Below are positions 1 to 11,775 of a stretch of 64,000 nt of DNA, in pieces. The notes beneath the pieces are model-generated. The model made no database searches, was not told the origin of the DNA, and saw nothing but the letters and a program-made list of their open reading frames with translations. Positions within the stretch are counted from its first letter, which is position 1. Each line of letters begins with the position of its first letter. This DNA comes from Apteryx mantelli (Eukaryota > Chordata > Aves > Apterygiformes > Apterygidae), in assembly GCF_036417845.1 (NCBI RefSeq), contig NC_089981.1, forward strand, positions 20,914,001-20,978,000. Direction: 5' to 3'. The translations under genes and the position numbers were made by a program.

Positions 1-500
1 GTGTTCCTGAACTTGAAGACGGGTAGACTCCGTTACCAGTCTGCACAGACTATATATAATAACAGCTTATACAGGGCAAGAATTAGGTTCGATTATATTC
101 TCAAATGATAAGGCAAAAGAGCATTAAAGTACTACCCCAAAACAAGTCTGAACTTCAGACATCACTAAATGAGAAACAGAAGGCCTTTAAGAGAGGAAGT
201 TCAATGACTGAAAATGCTAATTCAAAGCTTTAATCCAAGTGTTAATGTGTGTTTTTAGAACTTAATTATTCCATTTATCACGCATAAAATAGTACTTCCA
301 TACACCACTAACAGAATTAAGTTGTGAAAAGCACTGAATATACAGTATACTTCAGTAGACAGCTCCTTAAAAATGGCATTTTAAGACAGAAGCAAGAAAA
401 TATTAGTTGGCTTAGTTCTGAACTGGTCAAACGTTCATGTCCAAAGTAACATCTGACATGGACCTTAATCGCAGCAAATGAACAAAAGCTAGTTACTCAC
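1..500 (-). other. PPP6R3 intron, cut by window edge
   Basis: This is AT-rich intronic sequence with frequent stops in all frames. I see no exon of the expected SAPS continuation (a Gly/Arg-rich segment leading to a conserved helical block) and no recognisable repeat. Confidence 0.8.
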
Positions 501-565
501 TGTTTCTTTTCATTCATCTCCCATGCTTCAAGTATTCGTTCTACTAATTGGCACTTAAGGAAGAG
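501..565 (-). CDS. PPP6R3: PPP6R3 coding exon, residues 427-447 plus two bases; last exon visible in the window
   Basis: This 65-base exon lies between acceptor TTTTAATAG and donor ACA|GTGAGT. It encodes LFLKCQLVERILEAWEMNEK then K and the first two bases of Gln. ILEAWE-NE is a SAPS hallmark. The third residue is Leu (CTT), where I recall Gln in human PPP6R3 (LFQKCQ); this would be a local difference and could be checked against other birds. The next exon is not found in bases 1-500, so the intron runs past the window edge. Confidence 0.92.
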
Positions 566-1110
566 CTATTAAAACAAACAAACAAACATTTACTCAATAC
601 TTTTAAAATTACGTGGACACTAGTACGCATTTTCGGATTGATTTTAACAAATACCAAATTTTACAAGATAAGCTAAGTTCAGGATAGAGTCGTTCATTAA
701 AAGATTTAAAGTTCAGAAGCAGCAGATCCCAACCACAAACCCAAGAGCCAAGCCTCCTCTAATTCTACTTCTTTTGATTGTAGCTGCTGAGTTGTACTAC
801 GGCATAGCTACTGAAATAGTATTTTTATTCCTAAAAATAAGAGGAACTGCTCTTTCAAGAAAAGAAGGTGCTTGCAGCTCTGCATACACACTCCCTTTGA
901 GGGCAGGAAAAAAATCCCCCTCCCTCCCCAAATCTCTGCAGAACCTCCAAATTTAACAACATGAACAGACATATTACCAAAACCCAGAAAATACTCCTGT
1001 TCATTCTATATACATAAACCATACCACAATTGTACTATATATAAGAGCAACAGCAACAATATCCTGGGAAGGGGAAGTTCAAGAAACGCCCCCCTGAAAA
1101 CACAACTTAC

Positions 1111-1260
1111 ATGTTTCAGTAAAAGATTGTCCCCAGTGGAATCCTGATCTGTAATTGTGCCATTTTCTGTGCTTTCAAAAGGACTTGCAAGAATCAATGC
1201 GATACAGATTTCCACTTGAGTATGCAAAAAATTATTCCACGTGTATTTGAAGAACATGTC
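1111..1260 (-). CDS. PPP6R3: PPP6R3 coding exon, residues 377-426
   Basis: The exon begins GAC ATG TTC after TTTTTCAG and encodes [20 protein letters not shown], then [20 protein letters not shown] and [10 protein letters not shown], ending CAT|GTAAGT in phase 0 (150 bases). [15 protein letters not shown] is highly conserved. The [20 protein letters not shown] tail fits PPP6R3 from memory better than its paralogues. Confidence 0.97.
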
Positions 1261-2953
1261 CTGAAAAACAAGTTCAACGGGGTTCACGCAAACCAGGGTC
1301 TTTGCATTGAACATAACCAACAGTCTCATCCCAGCAAGTTATTTGAGTGACTATGCATAAGTAAGTTGTTCAAATTTTACAAATAAGTATTCTGGAAGAG
1401 AAAACATGCGACCTAGAAAAAAAAAAGTTAATTCTTGTGCTTGCTATTATCTGAACAGAAAAAGGTCTAGCATACAGGATCAGAACAAATTCTGTAACTG
1501 CAGTAACCCTGGGGGCAACCAGCAACGCATTTTCAGGGAACGGATAAAGACGAGGATGCAACGACATCCCCCAGCTACACTCCTTCGGTTAACTGCAGCC
1601 CAGAGAGCCCCCGAGTCAGAAATGCTATTTATGACATGAATCGCCCTTGACAGATTTAGATTTCTCTTGCCACTTCAGGTAAACTAGGTGCAGTTTAAGA
1701 TTATTAAATACCTTGCACAAAACAGAGACAAATACTGAGGTATTGAGGTTGAGATGCAATGAATACCACCCACCTAATCCTGTTCTTGGTTCTCTATAGT
1801 TTTCCTCTTAAACACAGGAAAAATAGCTTTTAAAGCATCATGGCCACTTATTTCAGACTATTTTTATTGCAAGACTCCAATGATTGTCACTGGCAAAATG
1901 GAATTAGAGTTACAGAAGTATGTGCAATGACTGGAACAATAAACAGTGCCATTGAAGCCTCATTCAAAAATACATTTAAAGAGCTTCAATCCTCTTCCAA
2001 CCCTCCTAAACTAATGACATCCTCTCCCCAGAGGTGAGTTACCAGAATTAGATCATTATTATTCCTATCAAAGTCTGCACGGTAGAGATGAACTGTGTTG
2101 TTTCAGTAGCAAACACTAGAAACCACTGAGAAGTTTATACGGCTATTTATTGCTTTTATTTTCCTATGTGAAACTTGCATCAGAAAAGCATGTTCAACAT
2201 CACTGAATTTAGTTTAAATCATCATCTACTTGTTTAAAAACAGCACTTTACATATTCTATTTAAAAGCTGCAGTATAAATTCCAGGCTGTTTTGCTAGGC
2301 ATTCGCTAACTGATGCAAGCATTTAAACTTTTTGGTCGACCTAAACATGGTTTTCAGCAAAGAACGTGTCCTACTATAGTTGAAGTAGGAGGTGGGAAGG
2401 GACGTACTCAAAGCATGCGTACCACAGCAGCAAAAAAGCCAACAGTTAACAGACTGCAAGTTAATTGTGCAACAGTTTTCCTTCAAGAAGAGGCTTTGAA
2501 AGCAACATGAGCTACCAAACAAGGGAAGCTGACCCTGTACAGAGCAGCACTGAGACCCCATTTGGTGCCCTGGATATTATGAAGGCAGGAAAAGAGGTTT
2601 TGATGGAACAACTTAGGAAAGGGATGAAAACTGCAGGGAAGCTTTGAACTGTGGCCAAAAACTTGAGATCTGAAAAATAAGCTTGTTAAGAAAAAAAACT
2701 TCAAGAACCATCATATCTATGAAGGTGTAAAAAGCCATTCAGCTGATCAGAGGAAAATGCAGAATTCAAACTGAACTGAAGAGCGAAATCAGATATTCAG
2801 AGTTCTCAAACAGTGCAATGGAAGCCTCAACACACAAACTATCTGAAAAATTACACTGGAAAGTGTACTACAAATTATTTGCAATGACAGAAAGATTAGG
2901 CCAGATCTTAATTGCGCTTCACAAAAATAAAGAAGGTAACATAAAGTTCTTAC

Positions 2954-3106
2954 CAGTATAACTCCTATGCTGTTAAGCTCTATAAGCTCCTGATTCACAC
3001 TGCTTGTATTTATTTGTAATAGGCTAGATATTAATCTAATCACATTTAAACGTGTGTTCCCCACAGGTGGATCCAATACACCCCATGTTGTCTTCATGAC
3101 GCTTTT
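2954..3106 (-). CDS. PPP6R3: PPP6R3 coding exon, residues 326-376
   Basis: This 153-base exon is in phase 0 at both ends, between TTCTCTTTCAG and CTG|GTAAGA. It encodes [20 protein letters not shown], then [20 protein letters not shown] and [11 protein letters not shown]. The stretch [21 protein letters not shown] is the best known SAPS signature, so family assignment is secure. Confidence 0.97.
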
Positions 3107-4204
3107 CTGAAAGAGAAGAGAGGTACATGAAAACCATTAACATAGCACTTTAAAGCCAGCTCACCATTACTACGCTCAATTAGAGTAACAGTTAAAAATA
3201 TTTATAACCAGTCCCTCAGTAACAGTCTTACCTCCGCCTGCAAAAAAAGTTGTTTTTAGTTCTGAACACTATAGCTTATTTTAACTCAATAGATAGGGAG
3301 CACTGAAACACAGCTGGCCACATGAAAGCAAAAACTATTTAAAAATTGAGTGGTTACTACAGGATCTCAAAGTAGGTGCTTTCTCACCCATCTTAAAAAG
3401 GAATTTGGAAATACTTACGCTTCTCACTGGTTAATCCACGTACAGCTATACTACACATTACCACAATATACATAAACAGCTGGGTGGACATTCCCTTTAA
3501 GATATTATTATGCCCTAGCAAGCCTGACATAGTATACTTTAAACAATTTCATCAAGCAATAAGCTTCTGCAGCACGTTATTCTAGCTTTCTTTAAGAAGT
3601 CACTTCCCATAGAGTAAGAATCTGTCTTTCCAGGCACTGCTTCTTGTATTATAAGCACCAAGGTTTTTTTAAAATAGGAATTTACATGGTTAACAGACCA
3701 AACCTGTTGCCACACAATTAAGTACCAGCCTATCAGGAAAACCTGGTATTAACTGCTGCAAGAGCTACAAAACCAGCAAGAAGTATACAAGCAGGGGAAA
3801 GTCATCAGGAAAACGTCTCCCTATCACAATAGACAAAAACATTTCAACAAAAAGACCATCTAAAAAAAGTTCTGACCCTGCACGTCCTCTTTGCCTGACT
3901 AGCACTACCCACCTCATCAGGAGGCAGTCATTCAATCCATTCCCTACCTAAGGCAAAATTTAGGTGTACCCTTAACAGATGCTCATTTAACTATTGCTCA
4001 GAGCTACCAATAACAGATTCGGTAGCTTCACTAGATGATTTATTCAAATGCTTAGTATTTCCAACCACCAGGAAGTTTGCAAATATCTAACCTGACCTTG
4101 CTTTACTGAAATATAGATCCATGTCTTGTCACGTTGTCGCAATAAAGATAAAATGCAAAGAAATTGTCCATTCATTACCTCTTAATGCATTTGAAAGCTT
4201 AAGT

Positions 4205-4440
4205 CTCATCTTCTCTAGGCTAAAACAATCTCTTCCCACTACCTTACTTTCCCCCTTATCCCCCCTGCACCTTGTATCTTGTATTTTACAGACTTTAATC
4301 ATTGCTTTCACTTTGGCCCACAGGTCCTTATCTCTCATGGACTGTGACACCTAATTCAGGGCACAGTACTCCAGCTGAGATCCTGCCAGCGTCAATTTGG
4401 GTGTCAAAGTGAAATGGATTACAGGTAAAACTCCTTTTTA
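4205..4440 (-). repeat. Decayed CR1 LINE fragment (antisense on the plus strand)
   Basis: The plus strand reads TTCTCTAGGCTAAAACAATC, then TTTAATCATTGCTTTCACTT followed by TGGCCC, and finally CACAGTACTCCAGCTGAGAT followed by CCTGCCAG. These follow, in order, the familiar reversed CR1 words 'ttctccaggctaaacaa', 'atcatctttgtggccc' and 'gcagtactccaggtggggtctcaccag'. Divergence is high, so the insertion is old. CR1 is the dominant LINE of birds and other sauropsids. Confidence 0.75.
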
Positions 4441-5319
4441 TACAGCTTGTTGTATTTGTCTCTTACAACAGCATGACATGAATACATTGTTTACCATAAA
4501 ATAGAAGTTTCAGTTAAAAAAAAGGGGGGGGGGGTAAAGAATCTAAGAATTTGCCATGCCTGGCATGCAGGGCGCATGCAGTGGAGCTTGTCTGCTTGGG
4601 TCATGGTCATGCCCGGGACTTCTGCATGGCCCACATCAAGGCTGCACAATGCCCCCATACAACTGAAGCATCCACAGTCCATTTTTCCTATCCAGATAAC
4701 GTTTTCAAGGAGAAAACGGGACCTGCCTCAGAGAAAGCCAGACAGTCAGCTTAACATGAACCCTTCTTTGAAAGGCTACCATCAAGCACGTCAACTCCCT
4801 TTTCCTTTAGCCTGAATTTTTAAGCAGCCAGTTATTCTGGAGTTTTACGATTTGTGGAGTTTTAAGATCTGTCTGCATAATTCACCTACCTTGACCTTCT
4901 TAAGTAAATCTCTCCTCTGTACTGTATTTCAGAAGATGTTTTCATGTCCTCTAATAACCACTTTTCCGATTTATCTACACTTATTTTTGGCACACACCTG
5001 TTTTAGCTTGAAATATATAGAAAATATCTTGTCCTTGCTTTCAGAAAGAAGCAATTGCTTCAAGGCTATTTTGCCAGATGAACAAAGTTTAAGCTGGAAA
5101 AGTAAGTCAATTAGCAAACAAAAAAAACTCCACCACACACCACTGTGTCAGGAACAACCATAATGAAGAGCAAAGCTCAAAACAGGCTGTGAAGGAGCTT
5201 AGGTTCTTGCCTGAAAGCTGTCAGACAGACTGCGTTGTTTGTTATTAGAACCTGTCTAAAATAGTCATGCAGTGAAAGTCTCGCTTCATTTTCATTTGGT
5301 AACACAAGATTTCACTTAC

Positions 5320-5449
5320 TTTTGGAGGCTCAAGTAGGAGTTCATGGAAGGATGAAAGTCGTGCTTTTATGGCTTCTAAAACACTTTTATTGACTGAATA
5401 TGTTGAATGGCTCATGCCTGGAGGACAGATCTCTATATGGCCTTCAAAT
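5320..5449 (-). CDS. PPP6R3: PPP6R3 coding exon, residues 282-325
   Basis: The exon starts with the A that completes Thr282 and then encodes 43 residues, [20 protein letters not shown] through [12 protein letters not shown], before AAA|GTAAGT (phase 0). The 130 bases fit exactly. The motif [14 protein letters not shown] is diagnostic for SAPS proteins. Intron 3107-5319 follows it in transcription and carries an old CR1 fragment. Confidence 0.97.
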
Positions 5450-6181
5450 CTAAAACACACACAAGCAAAGTCTGATAATTAATATCAAAATCAGTTCTAA
5501 AAAGTTACTAAGGTAAGATTTTGAGAGTGTCATTGTTCGAAGGCATGTAAATAGAAAGAATTAGTAAGGAAGGACAAAAAGCTACAGATTTAAGTGTGAA
5601 CTAACAGTGGAATAGTATTTTCTATACACCAGCCCTAATAACCATAGGCTTACTGTGCTCGAAGTTTCCAGTATGATTTCAGCAACAGAGATTAATCATC
5701 ACATCTGTTTCCTTTTTCGTGGCAGAGAAAGAAATTTATTAGGCTACTCTGAATAATATAAAGAAACTGAATGTACCACAGAAAGATCAAAGCTCTGCCT
5801 ACTGGTTTCTCCAAGTGAAGCTGTAATAAGATTCCAAGTAACTTAGAGTCAGGGTTAAAAAAAAAAAAGAAGTCAATACTCACTCCACTGTACTGCATGT
5901 ACGTACCCTGTACCTTGCTTCCAGAAACATACACCGATAAAATTTAACTAGTCTGATCTTTTAAGTGGAGCTTAAACTAGTTTCTAGAATAAGCACAGAA
6001 AGACCAATCATTTACTGAAAATATAGTGCCAATAGCTATCACTTGTTTTGCTCTTTTACTACTTCAGCTGTAGCAAGCCACAAAAATGGTTCAGTCACTC
6101 AGTACACAGAAGTGACTTTAGCTCAATAGCTGTCCAGCTAAATCATGCAGGCATAATTTAAATAAAAGTAGCAACACTTAC

Positions 6182-6295
6182 GTCGGTCGCCTTGTCTCAA
6201 GTAAGGTCAGCAATATTTGGATTGCACTGACTATTGCAGATTCATTTTTTTCTTTATGAAAAATATTAGACAGCAGCTGCTCTATGATTTCTTGC
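6182..6295 (-). CDS. PPP6R3: PPP6R3 coding exon, residues 244-281 plus two bases
   Basis: The exon starts with G completing Lys244, reads [20 protein letters not shown] then [17 protein letters not shown], and ends AC|GTAAGT in the middle of Thr282. The 114 bases equal 1 + 111 + 2. The sequence [12 protein letters not shown] followed by FEGH across the next junction is strongly conserved in the family. Confidence 0.96.
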
Positions 6296-7028
6296 CTGAA
6301 AAGAAAAGCACTGATGTCAGACATAACACTACTTTAGGATGTAGCAGTTAACAGAATTAGCTACTGTTTTCCCTTGTAAAACTAGTAAAGGGGATAAGAG
6401 AAATTAAAGCCTCAGTTATTTCAAGCTAGCAGGTATCACTAAGACTAATCAGTCCCATCCTCCCTGCCCCAACCACATCTTCCTGCTCCCTCTCTCATAT
6501 TACATTTTTGATGTGGCTTACAACCAACCCTACAAAAACTGTCAGTTTTCAGCCAGATCAAAAAAAAGATTCAGCTTGCCACACAGCCACACAAACCTAG
6601 AACTGCCAAAAGGAAGAAGGGAGTAGGAACACCTCCTCTGCTAACAACAGTTAATCTAACTTAAAATAATCAAGAGACCAAAGCCAACGTCTCCCATGTG
6701 TACTCTGCACAGTAGCAAGCTGACCTCCACAGGTCTGATCCTGCTAACTTCGGTGGCACAGGAAATATTTTAATCTAACATTCTTTAGGCAGAGGCAAAA
6801 TACTAGAGTCTGACAAGAATAAGCGTGTGAAACAATCAAGGAAGTCATCCAAGCGGGCTCTGCTTACTTGCTGAGCTATTTCAAATTACACACGGACAGA
6901 TGGCAGGTAGCCAAAGTTCATCAGGAAAAGTGGAGCTTGCCATTTCCAAGTGTTTTAAAGAGCAGAAGTTAAATGCCACTATTTTAAAGAACTGAATAGA
7001 AAATGAGAAGTTCAACCAACCAACTTAC

Positions 7029-7141
7029 TTTTCTAGACTTGCAAGCAGTGGATCTGGCTCCGTACTGTTCTGTACTTGTAACATCTGGTCTCTGCTTAGA
7101 CGAATAATTTCACAGAGTGACTGTGATGCATTTGAATGCCT
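7029..7141 (-). CDS. PPP6R3: PPP6R3 coding exon, residues 207-243 plus two bases
   Basis: The exon begins AGG CAT TCA after CCTGTTCCAG and encodes [20 protein letters not shown] followed by [17 protein letters not shown]. It ends with AA of Lys244 before GTAAGT. Length 113 bases fits 37 codons plus two. [15 protein letters not shown] is a hallmark stretch of SAPS proteins. Confidence 0.96.
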
Positions 7142-7592
7142 CTGGAACAGGAAAGTAGAGCTTTTCATTATAAGACTAACACCACACTGAACTAAAAGTC
7201 TTCACTGAAAGAACTGAAAGTTTTCACTCAGACAAGACTCTCTCCTACACAGAAACATTTCTGCAAAAGCTTTATTCCGTAATTGAAACTTAACAAGCCA
7301 TGGAAAGACTTGAGGCAAAAGACTGGAATCTATTTCCAGTGTGAAGGCACCAAAACTTAATATTAAAGACAGATCTTCAAACCATGTTGAGTCTGCATCA
7401 GGGCTAGGCTTTGCTGGGTCTGAAACTGCAAATCCTGAACTTAAAGGAGAAACTTAAACAATACTGAAATCAGCTTACTGTAGAAAAGTAAGCAGAAAAC
7501 AACAAAAGTAACAAGTTCTGTACAGTGCTGTAGTGTCAGAACAGTGATCTGCTGACCAGACAGACCCAGAAGAGCATCAGAACAGCACTTAC

Positions 7593-7658
7593 ATCTTCAT
7601 CTTGAGATGGATGTACAATCTCCACAAGCCGCTGGATAATTCTCTCCTCATTCAGCCA
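7593..7658 (-). CDS. PPP6R3: PPP6R3 coding exon, residues 185-206
   Basis: This is a small 66-base exon in phase 0 at both ends, between acceptor GTTTTTACAG and donor GAT|GTAAGT. It encodes [20 protein letters not shown] plus ED, the known SAPS motif of the form WLNEE-IIQ-L-E---P. It is too short to be found as an open frame and was located from the flanking exon phases. Confidence 0.95.
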
Positions 7659-8465
7659 CTGTAAAAACGTTTGTGGGCATTAACAAAATACTATTCAAGC
7701 ACATGAGTTTAATTTAACTAGTATTAAATGAATTAAAAGAGGTAGTTTGAAAACTGCCATGAGTAAAACTGCCAATATTTCCGAATGTGGACTAACAATA
7801 CTTCAAAAAAAGGAAAAAAGCAAGGTTAATGTTTCAGAGCAACTGTAAGGGGCGGCTTCGGTTATGTTTAGAAGGAGGATCCTCCCAAAATGATTATTTG
7901 GAAGAGTGGGCAGGGGGGAACCATCTTAACAGGTTACAAAACATCTTTTGCAAATATTCTCAGTTTACCTCACTTTAATTTGTGGTACCAAGGGCAACTT
8001 GCACACTGACAAGCAGAAGAGCCTAACGCAGGCAGCTCTCCTCAGAGCCACTGGGAAGTTGGGACAAAGTAAGTGTCAAGCGTGACAGTTATGTCAGTAC
8101 GACACGAAGTGGTCTGCAAGTTTCACATGACCAGCAAAAATTTTAGCAGAGCCTCAACTTCTAAAATAAACTTTCTGACACAAAGAAAGCCTGGTCCGTA
8201 AGGTCTAAAACAGCTTTAAAACTGCATCCAAGAGTTGTTAGCTATCAAAGCCCAGTGGAATAGCCCAACCACTCAGGTGTTTTTATTTAAGCTTTTAAGT
8301 TGTTCCCACCAGTGCTGAGGCTCCCCTGGGAAAGCAGGGACAGACCCGAGCGAACATGCACATCTAATTTCTGCACATTTAAGAAATGAACTTAGTAAAA
8401 CTAACACTAAATAAGCCATCTTGCAGTTCACACATGCCAAAATTCGTTTAACAAGTTTTACTCAC

Positions 8466-8603
8466 ATTTAACACTTCTTGCCTAGGTTGTGGAGGTTCTA
8501 TGCAAGTCAGTAGCCTGAGCAACAAGTCCATGATAGCAGAGGTCCCTATGTGCTTAATAATGAGGTCTACAAAATCATGTTTCTTCTTTAAAAAATCCAC
8601 GAT
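8466..8603 (-). CDS. PPP6R3: PPP6R3 coding exon, residues 139-184
   Basis: This 138-base exon is flanked by TTCTTTTTAG and GTGAGT and is in phase 0 at both ends. It encodes [20 protein letters not shown], then [20 protein letters not shown], then RQEVLN. The motifs IMDLLLRLL and CIEPPQPRQ match the conserved core of the SAPS domain as I know it. No stop interrupts the frame. It belongs to the part of the protein thought to contact the PP6 catalytic subunit. Confidence 0.96.
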
Positions 8604-9521
8604 CTAAAAAGAAAAAACAAAGAGGCTGACCTCTGCTTCTCTGTATTTTACATGGTAGATTATGACAGAATTTTAATTTTTCTCTCATACAAGTTGAAAA
8701 TGAGAACTTCTTAAACACTTCTATATCTTCAAGTTTGCAGTACAAGGCAAGATAAAATAGCACACGTTTATAGAGCAGCAAGACAGACACAGGACAGACC
8801 TACACTACATTCAGCGTGTCCTGGGCCTACTCTCAGGCCCGACTTGCTGACCCTAAACTGCTTGTAACCAGTGCACAGTCTGCTTTCCTTTTAGGCATGA
8901 ATTCCCCATTCCCAGAACTGCTCGGCGAGCAAAGCCAGACACAGCAAAACCTTAATACAACACACTCTCAGGCAAATTCAGAGGTCACTAAACTAAAAAA
9001 CAGGGAACAGAATCACAAGCTTAACTTGCTCAGGTACCAGAGCTGGTCATGGCAGCCGCACGCAGCATCAGGCCACGTGAACACGGGCACACGGCCTTGC
9101 TGCAGGAGGACTCCGAATGTCTCGCCCGGTCATATGACAGCCCTTCGCACCAGGCTGTGACCCTGCCCAAGTCGGACCCACTCTCAGCGCTTCAACTCAC
9201 TCACCTTCTTCTCTAAGAGTCATTTAATGCAAACATCACCATGCAAATATTGAGCTAAGCCAAAAGGTAAGCATTCGCACACAGGCAGTTACTGACTGCG
9301 TAAATGGCTCAGGTGAATCTGAATCTAATACATCTTAGTCATCCTGTTTTTAAATCCTGTGCATACCATAAAAGACTTAGTGTCTGCAGTTAGTACGGAA
9401 ATACGAACGCTGTTCTTTGACTCAGCTGCTACCCCTCAGAAGCGCAGTCTTAGGGGAACATTACTGAGTTTTGTAGCTTCAGTGAAGCACTCGTTAAACT
9501 GGAGAGCTTGCAAGCACTTAC

Positions 9522-9708
9522 CTGTTCTGGTTTTCTGCTTATAAGAATACTTAGCACCTTGCTGAAGAAACTGGCCAGTAAAGGGTTTAGAGGAGATTCA
9601 TTCAAGAGGAAGCTGTACAGTTTCACAAGTAAGGATTCTTCTTCTCCCAGCCTATCATTGATCTGTGAGACATCTGACGTAAGCAGCTCACAGGATATGT
9701 TTGGATAC
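9522..9708 (-). CDS. PPP6R3: PPP6R3 coding exon, residues 76-138
   Basis: The exon starts after CTTTCTCCAG with the G that completes Lys76 and encodes [14 protein letters not shown] through [14 protein letters not shown] (62 residues). It ends CAG|GTAAGT in phase 0. Length is 187 bases (1 + 62 codons). The repeated Leu/Ser-rich helices ([22 protein letters not shown]) are typical of the alpha-helical, HEAT/armadillo-like SAPS region. Confidence 0.97.
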
Positions 9709-10852
9709 CTGGAGAAAGGAGGAAAAAAAAATTCCATCATTCCTACTTGGAGGAAGTTATACTGTCAAGTCTGAATTCAGAAAAGCAGCTGCCTGGTAGG
9801 GCTTCTGACAGAGTTGAAGTAGGTCTGCAGCAACTAAAAAGCAGACTGGCGCAAGTTAACACAGCTGCACGTGCAGGCTGCGCGTTCTGTTCTTTTGTTT
9901 AAGAAACAGACTATTCTGTTCTGCAGCAGCAATACGGACAACACTGGGGAAGCGGGGAAAGGAGAGGACAGGCACAGAAGTATGGTTCAGAACACTGCGA
10001 CTTAAGCTAAGAGTCCAGTAGTTTCCCGCGTTTGACAGCAGTATCGCCCACTCGCACTAAAAATAATTATGACAGTGTTAGCAGCTTAAGGCTTCCCAGC
10101 GGAAGACACCTCAATTTCCAACCCAACTATACACAGTTACAGGAGGTCTGTTTTGCCATAAGTGATAAAACCAGGAAGGTAGCATATTTCACATTAGTTT
10201 TTCTATACAGCCAAAAACCAAACACCAGTTTTCTTCACAGACCGCTCCAAAATTGGGGGTGGGGGGGAAGGAGGGGAATACTTTTATGGGAATTGCTAGG
10301 GTGACTGATAAGTTTGAACCTTCTTGTCAAATTACCAAAACAAATCAGGGCCAAACTCTTCCTAATCGTACAGTTCTAGCTCTGCAATGGAAAACACCAG
10401 CAACTAGATGTTAAGTAAATGCTTCCAAAGAGTGGTAGAGACTTTCCAAAAACGCATCTTCAAAACATCTTACTAGTCACTGATAAAACAAGACTAAGCA
10501 CCCAAATGTATTACCCAAATAGAGGTTTTCATTCAACTATTTTTAATCACCACAAGGAGTAACAAAGATTCTTTATGAGAGTTCTGGGTTTTTGTAAGCT
10601 TCCTTTGGGCAGCAATTGTTTTTGGAAGCATTTCTGTATAAAAAAAGAACCCTTCATTAAAAGAAAACTCCACAAATATTAACATGACTCATTTAATTAG
10701 AAGCTCTACAACACCCCTTGAAAACAAGCTTACTCTAAAGATACCAGTACTCTATTACACACCAGCATGCAGGAATTCGAGATGTACTATAATTAACTGG
10801 AGGAAGTTGGCCCTCTTTCCACCTTCCAACCCCCCCAACAATGTTTTCCTAC

Positions 10853-11085
10853 TTGTATCGAATTTTTTCATCCATGTCTTGAGGTGGTTCTTCTATAATA
10901 AATGAAACTAAATCTTCCAAACATTCTGACTTCAACAGAAACTCTATAAGTTTGCGATTCTGAGCCTTGCACTCTTGCAGAACATCTTCTTCATCCATCA
11001 ACTCCTTCAGTGTTACATCTTCTCTCTCTAGAAGCGTATCTATGTGGGATGACGAATGGAGATCAAATTTCCAAAACATGCTGGT
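10853..11085 (-). CDS. PPP6R3: PPP6R3 exon with the start codon (residues 1-75; CDS 10853-11079)
   Basis: The exon follows a good acceptor (TTTTCCTTATCCAG, with AG at 11087-11086). Only six bases of 5' UTR (ACCAGC) precede the ATG at 11079-11077. It encodes 75 residues, [14 protein letters not shown] through [13 protein letters not shown], and ends with AA, the first two bases of Lys76. The donor AA|GTAGGA is weaker than the GTAAGT-type donors used by most other introns here. The start is chosen because the N-terminus MFWKFDL is characteristic of the SAPS protein family and the intron precedes it directly. The upstream in-frame codons ([10 protein letters not shown]) are intronic. The helical N-terminal region is acidic and leads into the SAPS fold. 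Confidence 0.97.
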
Positions 11086-11486
11086 CTGGATAAGGAAAAC
11101 AATATACACAAAGCATTAAGTTTACAGATATATTGAAACAGTACATGTAGCTTGCCCCCAATAAAAGCCAACTCCACATCCACTTCATAGCTTCTAACCC
11201 CAAAAGAGCCTGCATATGCAGAAACTTTCTAGAACTCAAATGAGACACGGATTAGTAGATGCTGAAAGATGAATCAGAAAGCTATAAGTCAGACTTGATT
11301 AAAGAGACTGGATAATCTGTGGTAATTTTGTATCTTTAGTGATAAGCCAATGTTTTAACGTTAAGTTAGCTTGCTCCAGAGTTATACTTACAAGAAAGGA
11401 ACATGCTAATCTGCATTAAAGAAAAAAGGTTAATTCTTGGTTTGATTTCTTATGTTTGTTTCCTCCCCTTTGTTTTATCTATGCAG

Positions 11487-11775
11487 CAAGTCTCAGACAC
11501 AGGAGAACCTGCTCAGCAACTACTAGGGCTGGCAGAAGAAGAAAAGGGCATGGCCCAGAAACGCACTGGAGCGCCACCACCTCCACCCCATGTGGCACTG
11601 AAGGAAACGCCTCCGAAGGTGCAGGAAGCTAGAGCCATTTTTGACTTGCTGGTAGCACACAACAAGTGCTGGAGTTAATCTGAACACGGGACCTGCTCCC
11701 TCACTGTACCTCCCTCCACAAACGTGACACAGTGGGGGCAAAACAAGGGGCAATAAAACTTATTACAAACAAGTC
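11487..11775 (+). other. Candidate terminal exon, antisense inside PPP6R3 intron 1
   Basis: A strong plus-strand acceptor (TTTCCTCCCCTTTGTTTTAT then CTATGCAG, AG ending at 11486) opens a frame of 64 residues with a stop at 11676-11678. The frame begins QVSDTGEPAQQLLGLAEEEK and ends RAIFDLLVAHNKCWS. An AATAAA follows at 11752-11757. Acceptor, open frame, short UTR and poly(A) signal lie within 270 bases. No upstream plus-strand exon was identified and the protein is unrecognised. Confidence 0.25.

Larger units (their letters stand above)
566..10852 (-). other. PPP6R3 introns between coding exons
   Basis: The nine introns are 566-1110, 1261-2953, 3107-5319, 5450-6181, 6296-7028, 7142-7592, 7659-8465, 8604-9521 and 9709-10852. 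All are GT-AG. Apart from the CR1 relic at 4.2-4.45 kb and a G11 run at 4524-4534, I see only ordinary AT-rich unique sequence. The open frames in them are short and stop-bounded, without splice or composition support. Confidence 0.8.

Noticed and set aside
4548-4640. Cluster of GCATGC/CATGCC inverted words
   Set aside because: Short palindromes without a stable long stem or a known element.
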